A stretch of 13,570 nucleotides of DNA from Asaia bogorensis (GTDB lineage Bacteria; Pseudomonadota; Alphaproteobacteria; Acetobacterales; Acetobacteraceae), in contig CAMCEP010000052.1 of NCBI GenBank assembly GCA_945873675.1, positions 1 to 13,570 on the forward strand, given 5' to 3'. Made by a program: the position numbers and the translations under genes. How positions within the stretch are numbered: position 1 is the first letter of the stretch; every line of letters starts with the position of its first letter. Below are positions 7,102 to 13,570 of this stretch, piece by piece. The notes under the pieces were generated by a model, which was not told where the DNA came from, searched no databases, and saw nothing but the letters and a program-made list of their open reading frames with translations.

Positions 7102-8069
7102 GCCAGCACCCGGGCCGCAAGCGCTGCACCGCTTTGCCAGGCCGCTTCAGCGCGCCCGCTTATGCAGCCATCACTGGCATAGCCAATGCGCGCCGCGCCA
7201 TCCCACAGACATGGCTCGCCCAAAGGCGCTTCAAGCAGGGAATAGCGCCAGCGATGCGCGACCGCCATGAAGGGCGCTGACAAGGGCGCGATACTGAAGC
7301 TTGCCAGCGCGGCCAGCAAAGGTTGCGTGATGGCGTCGGCGGGCAATTCCAGATGCGCGCGGGTCCAGGCCGGTGCCGCCTGGATCACCCAGTTTTCTTG
7401 GCGCGCATCGCGCCCTGGCTTGGCGGAATCGCGTGCCGCCCAACCAATGGCATGGGCTTCTGGGCGTAGCGTTTCCGGCAAAGGCAGTGGCGCTGCGAAG
7501 GATGCCATTACGGTCCAGCATGGCGCGTAGCGAATGGAAGCAAGCGCATCATTTAGGCTCGGCGCGTTCTGCCCCAACACCTCACGCGCTTGCGTGGCGG
7601 GCATGGTCAGCAGCACCGCGGCAAAGGGGCCGGCTTCTTCTGGTGCGGAATCAGGCAAGGGCTTGCCAGGGCGCACCAGCCGCGCTTCCCAATGGCGCAG
7701 CATCCAGGCGCCGGGGCTGCCCTCAATCTGCCCGACATGGCGGGAGGCAATGCAGGGAATCTCGCCAAGCAAGGCGCGCGGCACCGCCGACATGGAAGGC
7801 ACACCAACACGGCGCGCGGCATCCGGCCAGGGCGCGGTTCCAGCCTCGGTCAAGGCAGTGGCGAAATCAGCACCCTCGGCACGTAGATATTGCGCGCCAT
7901 GGTCGAATTGCAGCTTGCGCCCTTCAGCTTCAATGCGCCGTGTTGCCAAGCGCCCGCCCGGGCCGCGGCCCTTGTCGAAGATCGTCACCGCATGGCCGCG
8001 CGCAATCAGCGCACGTGCCGCCGAAATGCCAGCCAGACCAGCGCCAATGATGGCAATCGGTAGCGCCAT
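7098..8069 (-). CDS. renalase-like FAD-dependent oxidoreductase
   Basis: A 323-residue flavoprotein with the p-hydroxybenzoate-hydroxylase/amine oxidase Rossmann start: IGAGLAGISAARAL (8-21), acidic Asp32, then GRGPGGRLATRR (35-45) and DHGAQYLRA (56-64). This run is typical of bacterial renalase-type proteins. The C-terminal FAD-closing segment is IGYASDGCISGRAEAAWQSG (295-314). Human renalase oxidises stray isomers of NAD(P)H dihydropyridine; whether this protein does so is unknown. I chose ATG at 8069, giving MALPIAIIG, because it forms a TGATG overlap with the DUF924 stop and has a G-rich GGGGGTGG ribosome site a few bases upstream. A start at 8096 would add nine unusual residues in front of the Rossmann strand. 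Confidence 0.87.
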   Translation of the reverse strand: MALPIAIIGAGLAGISAARALIARGHAVTIFDKGRGPGGRLATRRIEAEGRKLQFDHGAQYLRAEGADFATALTEAGTAPWPDAARRVGVPSMSAVPRALLGEIPCIASRHVGQIEGSPGAWMLRHWEARLVRPGKPLPDSAPEEAGPFAAVLLTMPATQAREVLGQNAPSLNDALASIRYAPCWTVMASFAAPLPLPETLRPEAHAIGWAARDSAKPGRDARQENWVIQAAPAWTRAHLELPADAITQPLLAALASFSIAPLSAPFMAVAHRWRYSLLEAPLGEPCLWDGAARIGYASDGCISGRAEAAWQSGAALAARVLA

Positions 8070-8641
8070 CAAAAGCCACCCCCAGCATCCAGCCAAGCCT
8101 GTTCCACCGGCGAGGAAACCCGGCCGAGCGCAGCATTGCGATGCGGGAACCGCCCGAAATCCTGGATCACCACGCGATGCCGCCAGGCATAGTCAATCGC
8201 GCCTTTTTCCCGCGCATGATGCGGGATATCGCGCAAGCCTTCAAACAGCGCGACAGACAAATCCTGATCTGCCGGTGCCTCACTATGTTCGAAAGGCAGA
8301 TAGAGAAAGGGCTTTTCGTAAGGGCCAAGTTGCAAGTCAAAGCGCTTTTCCAGCACGACCGCGCGCGCAATGGCGCGGGCATGGGCATCACTCGCAAAGG
8401 CTTCCGCGCTGCCGCGAAACACATTGCGCGGGAATTGATCCAGCAGGATCAGCAGTGCGAGTGCGCCTTCCGGTGAGGCCACCCAGGAATCAAACACACC
8501 TTCCCGCGCTGGGCGAATCAGCGCGCCAAAACGCTCGCGGATTTCTGCATCGAAAGAATCGTTCTTCTGAAACCAGATCGGGCGATAAGTCTCGCGCCCC
8601 TCGGCATACCAGAAGGCGCGAATGGCTTCAGCGTCGCTCAT
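8069..8641 (-). CDS. DUF924 family protein
   Basis: A 190-residue all-helical protein clearly of the DUF924 family. Hallmarks in order are the FWYAEG start (10-15), WFQKNDSFDAEIRERFG (23-39), LLDQFPRNVFRG (66-77), PFLYLPFEHSE (111-121) and FGRFPHRNAALGR (162-174). The family has a TPR-like helical fold and no firmly established biochemical function. Conserved charged and aromatic residues suggest a ligand-binding groove. No signal peptide is visible, so it is probably cytosolic. Its ATG overlaps the stop of the large dehydrogenase by 4 bases (8638-8641), and its stop shares one base with the renalase-like ATG. Tight coupling to the dehydrogenase is the only functional hint. Confidence 0.9.
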   Translation of the reverse strand: MSDAEAIRAFWYAEGRETYRPIWFQKNDSFDAEIRERFGALIRPAREGVFDSWVASPEGALALLILLDQFPRNVFRGSAEAFASDAHARAIARAVVLEKRFDLQLGPYEKPFLYLPFEHSEAPADQDLSVALFEGLRDIPHHAREKGAIDYAWRHRVVIQDFGRFPHRNAALGRVSSPVEQAWLDAGGGF

Positions 8642-11553
8642 GCCAAGGCGCGGTCCAAAAGCCGCACGGAATGGATCGCTTCGCGTCCACCAAGATCACC
8701 GATTTGATGCCGGCAGGATGTGCCATCAGCGATGATGAAGTCCTTGTCAGCAGCGGCACGCACCGCCGGCAGGAGTGAGAGTTCTGCCATCGCCTTCGAT
8801 GCATCCTGGCTTTCCGCCTGATAGCCAAAAGCCCCCGCCATGCCGCAGCAGGAAGAGGTGATGGGCTTTACCGTAAGGCCCGGGATGCGCTTCAGCAACG
8901 CGACCGCCGCTGGAAAGGCGCCAAAAGCTTTTTGATGGCAATGGCCGTGGATATGCACGGTTGCCTCTAATGGCTTGAAGGCAAGCGCTGGCTTGTCGCG
9001 TTCCAGCAATTCGCTCAGCAGTAAGGCGCGCTGGGAAAGGGCGCGGCTTTCTTCGCCCGGCAACAACACCAGGAATTCATCGCGGAGCGTGGTCAGTGAT
9101 GAAGGTTCAATGCCCACCACCGGCGATGCGAAGGGCGCCAGGGCAGCGATCACGCGGCGCGCTTCAATCCGCGCTTCCTCCACCATCCCGGCGGCGAGCA
9201 GCGTGCGGCCTTCATCCAAGGGGCGCATACCGCGTGGCGGCCGCGCCACGGCAGGATCATAGCCGGCAGCACGCAAAACACGGATGGCAGCGCGCAAATT
9301 CTCCGGTTCAAAATAGCGGTTGAAGGCATCGGGCAGCAGGATCACCTCATTCGCTCGGCCATCCGGGGCGCGCAATTCCCAATCATGAAAGACATCACCG
9401 CGAAAACGCGGCAGGGGCCGATCCGCCGCCAGGCCCAGCATGCTTTGCGTCAGCGCCGGCAGGCCCGGGATCATGTCGCGCAGATTGAACAGAATGGGCG
9501 CCATGGAAGCAAAGCGCGCAATGCGCGGCAGGCGCGCGATCAGGCGTTCGCGCAAGGGCACGCCATGGCGCTTGGCGCGCGCGGCCAAAGCCTCAATCTT
9601 CATGCGCGCCATGTCCACGCCCGTTGGGCATTCGCGCTTGCAGCCCTTGCAGGAAACACACAGCGCCATGGCGGCGGCGACTTCATCCCCCGCCAGCGCA
9701 TCCGGTCCCAATTGACCCGTGAGTGCCAGACGCAGCGTATTCGCCCGCCCGCGCGTCAGATGCGCCTCATCCCGCGTCGCGCGATAGGATGGGCACATGA
9801 CATTGGCATCAAACTTTCGGCAGGTGCCATTGTTGTTGCACATCTCAACCGCGCTCAGCAGGCCGCCAAGCGGGCCCGGATAATCGGACCAATCCAGGAC
9901 CGGCGTTATCGCCGCATCCGCCGCGTAATCCGGCCCATAGCGAAACAGCGAACGATCATCCATGCGCGGCGGGCGCGTGATGCGGTTGGGGTTCAGCAAA
10001 CCGCGCGGGTCAAACGCGTCCTTCACTTCTTCAAAGGCAGTAACGATACGATCCCCAAACATTGGGCGATGGAATTCAGACCGCACAATGCCATCACCAT
10101 GTTCGCCGGAATGGCTGCCCTTGTATGCGCGCACCAGCGCGAAGCATTCCTCGGCAATGGCGCGCATTTTCGCAACATCCGCGCCATCCTTCATGTTCAG
10201 CACAGGCCGCACATGCAGGCAGCCCACGGACGCATGCGCATACCAGGTGCCCTTGGTGCCATGCTTGGCGAAAACCTCATTCAGCTTTTCGGTGTAATCG
10301 GCCAGATCATCCAAACCGACGGCGCAATCTTCAATGAAGGAAACCGGTTTCCCGTCGCCCTTCATGGACATCATGATATTGAGGCCAGCTTCACGCACCT
10401 CAGCAATCGCGGCCTGAAAGCCCGCATCAGTGGCGCGCACCACTTGGCCGGGATGGCCCAGATCCGCCATCATTTCATCCAGCCGCGCCAAATCGCGCAG
10501 CAGCGGGCCATCTTCCTGGCCGTGGAATTCCACAATCAGCAGGCTATCCGGTTCGCCGATCAGCATTTTGTCAATGGTCGCGCGATAGATCGGGATGGAA
10601 CGGCCCAGATCGATCATGGTGCGATCCACCAATTCCACTGCTTCCGGCATTAGCGAAACCAGATGCTTCGATGCTTCCATCGCCTTGCGGAAGCTCGGGA
10701 ATTGGCAAATGCCCAAAACCTTGCGCGGCTTGATCGGCCAAAGTTTCAAATCCAGCGCCGCCGAAAAGGCTAAGGTCCCTTCGGACCCCACCAGCAACCG
10801 CGCCAGATTGCCACGCCCCGCCGCCCGCGCGGCAGGCGTCAGTGCTTCGATATTATACCCACCCACGCGGCGGAGTTGTTCGGGGAAACGCGCGGCGATC
10901 TCCTCAGCCTCCCGCGCACCAAGCGCCCGCAGGCGCTGGATCAGATCAGCAATGCCGCCCGGTACTTCGGCGCCCAGATTATCCGGCAGATCGCCAAAGC
11001 GGAACCGAGACCCATCCGCCAGCAGCGCATCAATCGCCAGCACATTATCGGCCATCAGCCCGTAGCGGATGGATTTCGATCCGCAGGAATTATTCGCTGC
11101 CATGCCGCCAATGGTGCAGCGCTGCCAGGTGGAAGGGTCCACCGGGTAGAAAACGCCATGGGCCTTCAGCGCGTCATTCAAGGCGCCCAAGGTAATGCCG
11201 GGTTCCACCCGTGCCACCCCCGCCTTGGCATCCACTTCCAGCACGCGCCTCAGGTATTTGGTGCAATCCAGCACCAGGGCGCGGTTGACGGTCTGCCCGC
11301 ATTGGCTGGTGCCGCCACCCCTCGGCAGGATCGGCACGCCTTCTTCCCGGCAAATCGCCAAAGCCGCTTCCACATCGGCGATGCTGCGCGGCACTACCAC
11401 CCCTATCGGTTCCTGCTGATAGATGGACGCATCGGTCGCATAGCGGCCGCGATCGGCGGGGCGAAACAGCACCTCGGCGCCGGTCTCACGCCTCAAGCGG
11501 GTAGCCAGTCGAGGGTCGCCGGGGGCGATCCGGCCAGGGGGCAGGGCATTCAT
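8638..11553 (-). CDS. FAD and iron-sulfur D-2-hydroxyacid dehydrogenase, YdiJ / D-2-hydroxyglutarate dehydrogenase type
   Basis: A 971-residue one-chain enzyme that probably oxidises a D-2-hydroxyacid to the 2-oxoacid and passes electrons through iron-sulfur centres. The VAO-type FAD domain (about 35-270) has ILPRGGGTSQCGQTVN (75-90) and NNSCGSKSIRYG (154-165). The FAD-oxidase C-terminal domain (about 275-525) has His440 and His447 spaced as the metal-binding histidines of D-2-hydroxyglutarate dehydrogenases, and EHGDG at 484-488. Then comes C572-x5-C578-x8-CP587 and the ferredoxin-like C632-x2-C635-x2-C638-x3-CP642. A C-terminal cysteine-rich (CCG/heterodisulfide reductase-type) part has HGHCHQKAFG (869-878) and SSCCGMAGAFGY (900-911). 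E. coli YdiJ, about 1018 residues, has this architecture. AGGA lies about nine bases before the ATG. It is first in the seven-gene operon and divergent from a glyoxylate aminotransferase. Glycolate or D-lactate as substrate remain possible. Confidence 0.9.
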   Translation of the reverse strand: MNALPPGRIAPGDPRLATRLRRETGAEVLFRPADRGRYATDASIYQQEPIGVVVPRSIADVEAALAICREEGVPILPRGGGTSQCGQTVNRALVLDCTKYLRRVLEVDAKAGVARVEPGITLGALNDALKAHGVFYPVDPSTWQRCTIGGMAANNSCGSKSIRYGLMADNVLAIDALLADGSRFRFGDLPDNLGAEVPGGIADLIQRLRALGAREAEEIAARFPEQLRRVGGYNIEALTPAARAAGRGNLARLLVGSEGTLAFSAALDLKLWPIKPRKVLGICQFPSFRKAMEASKHLVSLMPEAVELVDRTMIDLGRSIPIYRATIDKMLIGEPDSLLIVEFHGQEDGPLLRDLARLDEMMADLGHPGQVVRATDAGFQAAIAEVREAGLNIMMSMKGDGKPVSFIEDCAVGLDDLADYTEKLNEVFAKHGTKGTWYAHASVGCLHVRPVLNMKDGADVAKMRAIAEECFALVRAYKGSHSGEHGDGIVRSEFHRPMFGDRIVTAFEEVKDAFDPRGLLNPNRITRPPRMDDRSLFRYGPDYAADAAITPVLDWSDYPGPLGGLLSAVEMCNNNGTCRKFDANVMCPSYRATRDEAHLTRGRANTLRLALTGQLGPDALAGDEVAAAMALCVSCKGCKRECPTGVDMARMKIEALAARAKRHGVPLRERLIARLPRIARFASMAPILFNLRDMIPGLPALTQSMLGLAADRPLPRFRGDVFHDWELRAPDGRANEVILLPDAFNRYFEPENLRAAIRVLRAAGYDPAVARPPRGMRPLDEGRTLLAAGMVEEARIEARRVIAALAPFASPVVGIEPSSLTTLRDEFLVLLPGEESRALSQRALLLSELLERDKPALAFKPLEATVHIHGHCHQKAFGAFPAAVALLKRIPGLTVKPITSSCCGMAGAFGYQAESQDASKAMAELSLLPAVRAAADKDFIIADGTSCRHQIGDLGGREAIHSVRLLDRALA

Positions 11554-11644
11554 ACGGGGTGGTCCTGAAACATCTTATGCAAAACTGGTCTTGGCATGGA
11601 TGGGGGGTTTCGCCCATGTAGGGGCCACAAACAAGGATTCCATC
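11554..11644. promoter_or_regulatory. 91-base divergent control region
   Basis: This is the longest gap in the window and the only place that must hold promoters for both the leftward seven-gene operon and the rightward aminotransferase. I see no convincing -35/-10 pair. Possible operator-like elements are a direct repeat TGGTCYTG at 11560-11567 and 11586-11593 (26-base period; the first copy overlaps the dehydrogenase ribosome site on the opposite strand) and a 5-base inverted repeat ATGGG/CCCAT at 11600-11604 and 11613-11617. Both are short enough to be chance. Confidence 0.5.
11633..11637 (+). promoter_or_regulatory. ribosome binding site that fixes the aminotransferase start
   Basis: AAGGA stands seven bases before the ATG at 11645. 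It decides in favour of that start (MAYFQSKP) over an in-frame ATG at 11597 in the same open frame, whose extra residues have no family counterpart. Confidence 0.75.
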
Positions 11645-12829
11645 ATGGCCTATTTCCAATCCAAGCCCACCGCCGGGCGCCATTTCCTGCAAATCCCAGG
11701 GCCGAGCAATGTGCCGGACCGCGTGCTGCGCGCGATGGACAACCCCACCATGGACCATCGCGGGCCGGATTTTGGTATCTTCGGCAAGGGGGTACTGGAG
11801 AAAATCCGCCGTGTTTTCAAAACCCAAGGCCCGGTGGTGATCTACCCGGCCAGCGGGACCGGCGCCTGGGAAGCGGCGCTGGCCAATACGCTTTCGCCGG
11901 GCGACCGGGTGCTGATGTGCGAAACCGGCTGGTTTGCGCATCTTTGGCATGAAATGGCATCGCGCCTTGGGATCGTGACCGATTACGTGCGGACCGATTG
12001 GCGGCGCGGCGCGGATGTGGAAGCGATTGAAGCGCGGCTCCGCGAAGACAAGGCCCACACCATCAAGGCTGTCGCCGTGGTGCATAATGAAACCAGCACC
12101 GGCGCCACATCGCGCATTGCCGAAGTGCGTCGTGCCATGGATGCCGCCGGCCATCCGGCACTATTGCTGGTGGATACCATCTCCTCACTCGGGTCCATGG
12201 ATTACCGGCATGATGAATGGGGCGTGGATGTCACGGTTTCGGGTTCACAAAAGGGGCTGATGCTGCCACCGGGGCTGTCCTTCAACGCGATCAGCGCCAA
12301 GGCCCTGAAGGCGAGTGAAACGGCGAAGCTGCCGCGTAGTTTTTGGGATTGGCAGCCGATGATCGCTTCCAACGCCACGGGCTATTTCCCCTATACACCC
12401 GCGACTAATCTTTTGTACGGGCTGGATACGGCGGTAGATATGCTGCTGGAAGAAGGGCTGGATAACGTCTTTGCCCGGCATGATCGGCACGCAGAAGCCG
12501 CGCGCCGCTGCGTGCGCCATTGGGGTTTTGAGATCCAATGCGCCGATCCGCGGCATTATTCATCGGTGCTGACAGCGGTGCGCCTGCCGGAAGGCCATAG
12601 CGCCAACGCGCTACGCACCACCATCCTGGAACGCTTCAACATGAGCCTGGGTAACGGGCTTGGCCAATTGAATGACCGCGTCTTCCGCATTGGCCATTTG
12701 GGAGATTTCGGCGATCTGCAACTGACCGGCACGCTGAGCGGCGTTGAGATGGGTCTGCGCGCTGCCGGCGTGCCGCATCAATCCGGCGGTGTGCAGGCAG
12801 CGATGGATTATTTGAGTGGGAATGCGTGA
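11645..12829 (+). CDS. class V aminotransferase, serine/alanine/aspartate-glyoxylate type
   Basis: A 394-residue PLP enzyme that should transfer an amino group to glyoxylate, making glycine. Seen: the N-terminal GPSNVPDRVLRAM and MDHRGPDF (19-31, 36-43) of the glyoxylate aminotransferase group, and the PLP-phosphate loop ASGTGAWEA (69-77). His147-Asn-Glu-Thr-Ser-Thr-Gly follows, then Asp177 for the pyridine nitrogen (LLLVDTISSLGS). The Schiff-base Lys203 lies in VSGSQKGLMLPPGL and the carboxylate-binding Arg348 in FRIGHLGD. Length is normal. Annotated relatives are usually called serine-glyoxylate aminotransferase (SgaA); BhcA, the aspartate-glyoxylate enzyme of the beta-hydroxyaspartate cycle, looks very similar. 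None of BhcB, BhcC or BhcD is in the window, so the amino donor stays open. It is divergent from the 2-hydroxyacid dehydrogenase operon, and an amine oxidase gene follows 55 bases downstream. Confidence 0.92.
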   Translation: MAYFQSKPTAGRHFLQIPGPSNVPDRVLRAMDNPTMDHRGPDFGIFGKGVLEKIRRVFKTQGPVVIYPASGTGAWEAALANTLSPGDRVLMCETGWFAHLWHEMASRLGIVTDYVRTDWRRGADVEAIEARLREDKAHTIKAVAVVHNETSTGATSRIAEVRRAMDAAGHPALLLVDTISSLGSMDYRHDEWGVDVTVSGSQKGLMLPPGLSFNAISAKALKASETAKLPRSFWDWQPMIASNATGYFPYTPATNLLYGLDTAVDMLLEEGLDNVFARHDRHAEAARRCVRHWGFEIQCADPRHYSSVLTAVRLPEGHSANALRTTILERFNMSLGNGLGQLNDRVFRIGHLGDFGDLQLTGTLSGVEMGLRAAGVPHQSGGVQAAMDYLSGNA

Positions 12830-12834
12830 GGTTC

Positions 12835-12852
12835 GGCCGGCGTGATCCGGCC
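12835..12852 (+). terminator. small GC-rich hairpin after the aminotransferase stop
   Basis: GGCCGG (12835-12840) and CCGGCC (12847-12852) form a perfect 6-base stem with a 6-base loop, starting 5 bases after the stop. The only T-rich stretch, AATTTT at 12868-12873, is 15 bases further on, so this is not a standard factor-independent terminator. It may attenuate or stabilise the transcript between the two genes. Confidence 0.3.
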
Positions 12853-12884
12853 TCATGGGTCACGCTTAATTTTGAAGGCGCTGC

Positions 12885-13570
12885 ATGAGCGCTGATGAAA
12901 CCGATGTGCTGATCGTTGGCGCCGGGGTAGCGGGCGTTGCTGCCGCCCGTTCACTCCGCGCGCGCGGGCTATCCTGCCTGGTTCTGGAAGCGAAGGACCG
13001 TATCGGTGGCCGCGCCTATACGGATGCCACCGGCTTTGATCACGGCGCTTCCTGGCTGCACCAGTCCAATGACAATCCACTGACCGCTTTTGCCGAAGCG
13101 CTTGGCTTCGAAACGCTGGATCACGACAAGCTCCGCCAGCGCCTGCTATTCACCGAGGGCCGTTTTGCCACTACCGCTGAACGTGGCGCCTTCGCCGCGG
13201 CCGAGGATCGCTTCTGGCGCGTGATTGAAGCCGCCGCCGCCGATGGCGCGCCGGATCGTCCCGCGTCGGATGCCGCGCCTCAGGGCGGACGCTTCGATGC
13301 ACTGGTGGCGCATTGGGAAGGGGCGCAGATTTGCGCGGCGGAACTTTCGCGCATGAGCCTGCATGATTTTGCCGCCACTGCGCTGGATGGCCCGAATTTG
13401 CTGCTACGTCGGGGCCTTGGCACCTTAGTGGCAAGCTTGGCTGAAGGGCTGCCCATTCGCCTTAGCGCGCCCGTCACAAGGCTTGATTGGGGCGGCAGCG
13501 GGGTAGAGGGCTCGGGTGCTTTCGGGTGCATCCGCGCGCAGGCCGCGATCATCACGGTTTCAACCGGCGT
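12885..13570 (+). CDS. flavin-containing amine oxidase, N-terminal part (runs off the window)
   Basis: An open frame of 228 codons from ATG 12885 with no stop before the window edge, so the gene continues to the right. It encodes an FAD-dependent amine oxidase (monoamine/polyamine oxidase superfamily). Seen: the Rossmann strand VLIVGAGVAGVAAARSL (8-24), acidic Glu36 in LVLEAKDRIGGRAYT (33-47), and FDHGASWLHQ (52-61), where the family binds FAD. Then come GPNLLLRRGLGTLVASLAEG (about 168-187) and AAIITVSTGV at the edge, matching the family's 'VIVTVPLGVL' segment. Full members are about 420-500 residues, so roughly half is missing. GAAGG at 12874-12878 is the likely ribosome site. No signal peptide is visible. 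The substrate is unknown: polyamine, monoamine or amino acid are all possible. It probably shares a transcript with the aminotransferase. Confidence 0.9.
   Translation, partial: MSADETDVLIVGAGVAGVAAARSLRARGLSCLVLEAKDRIGGRAYTDATGFDHGASWLHQSNDNPLTAFAEALGFETLDHDKLRQRLLFTEGRFATTAERGAFAAAEDRFWRVIEAAAADGAPDRPASDAAPQGGRFDALVAHWEGAQICAAELSRMSLHDFAATALDGPNLLLRRGLGTLVASLAEGLPIRLSAPVTRLDWGGSGVEGSGAFGCIRAQAAIITVSTG

Noticed and set aside
8070..8096. Longer start for the renalase-like protein
   Set aside because: It would put nine odd residues ahead of the Rossmann strand; the ATG at 8069 has a good ribosome site and a TGATG overlap.
7534..8778. 414-codon open frame on the + strand across the renalase-like and DUF924 genes
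   Set aside because: Spans the junctions of three confirmed leftward genes; composition is typical of a shadow frame.
9385..10653. 422-codon open frame on the + strand inside the dehydrogenase gene
   Set aside because: Antisense shadow of a gene with full FAD and iron-sulfur motifs; Ala/Arg/His-rich translation without recognisable features.
11591..11644. Upstream in-frame extension of the aminotransferase
   Set aside because: The extra residues have no family counterpart, and AAGGA seven bases before 11645 marks the later ATG.
11645..12829. Beta-hydroxyaspartate cycle (BhcA) assignment
   Set aside because: The fold fits, but the partner genes for the dehydratase, aldolase and imine reductase are not in the window.
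12853..13555. Several leftward open frames of 70-90 codons opposite the amine oxidase gene
   Set aside because: The + strand frame encodes a clear amine oxidase over the same bases; the leftward frames are Arg/Pro-rich shadows.

Overview
This is a densely coding, GC-rich bacterial window with thirteen protein genes, two of them cut by the window edges. It has no RNA gene, insertion sequence, CRISPR array or phage signal that I can see. The longest gap between genes is 91 bases (11554-11644), so no stretch over 300 bases lacks a gene. Codon use, ATGA/TGATG gene overlaps and protein families (CaiB-type CoA transferase, GMC oxidoreductase, BacA/YddA-type ABC transporter, DUF1499, DUF924, DUF3253) suggest an alphaproteobacterium. 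Rhodospirillales or Acetobacteraceae is a guess. The base composition and style look even throughout, as in chromosomal core or metabolic DNA.

Region 1 (1-4082, rightward): the C-terminal end of a CaiB/BaiF family CoA transferase, an alpha/beta hydrolase, a membrane-anchored TPR protein and a GMC-type flavin alcohol dehydrogenase. The first three overlap by 1 and 4 bases and the fourth follows 25 bases later, so this is probably one operon of catabolic character.

Region 2 (4089-11553, leftward): a seven-gene operon. In transcription order it holds a 971-residue FAD plus iron-sulfur D-2-hydroxyacid dehydrogenase (YdiJ / D-2-hydroxyglutarate dehydrogenase type), a DUF924 protein, a renalase-like FAD oxidoreductase, an FMN-binding pyridoxamine-phosphate-oxidase-like protein, a DUF3253 protein, a DUF1499 protein and a one-chain ABC transporter of the BacA/YddA type. 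The first six genes overlap by 1 or 4 bases at each of their five junctions; the ABC gene follows after 9 bases. It meets region 1 tail to tail with only 6 bases between stop codons.

Region 3 (11645-13570, rightward): a class V aminotransferase of the serine/alanine/aspartate-glyoxylate type, divergent from region 2 across the 91-base gap, then a flavin amine oxidase gene that runs off the right edge.

The most attractive biological idea is the head-to-head pairing of a flavin/iron-sulfur 2-hydroxyacid dehydrogenase with a glyoxylate aminotransferase. This would fit either glycolate to glyoxylate to glycine flow, or clearing of D-2-hydroxyglutarate made as a by-product of serine synthesis. 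The second is the tightly coupled run of poorly characterised flavin and DUF proteins behind the dehydrogenase. I see no clear sign of a wholly new defence, mobile or RNA-based system here.
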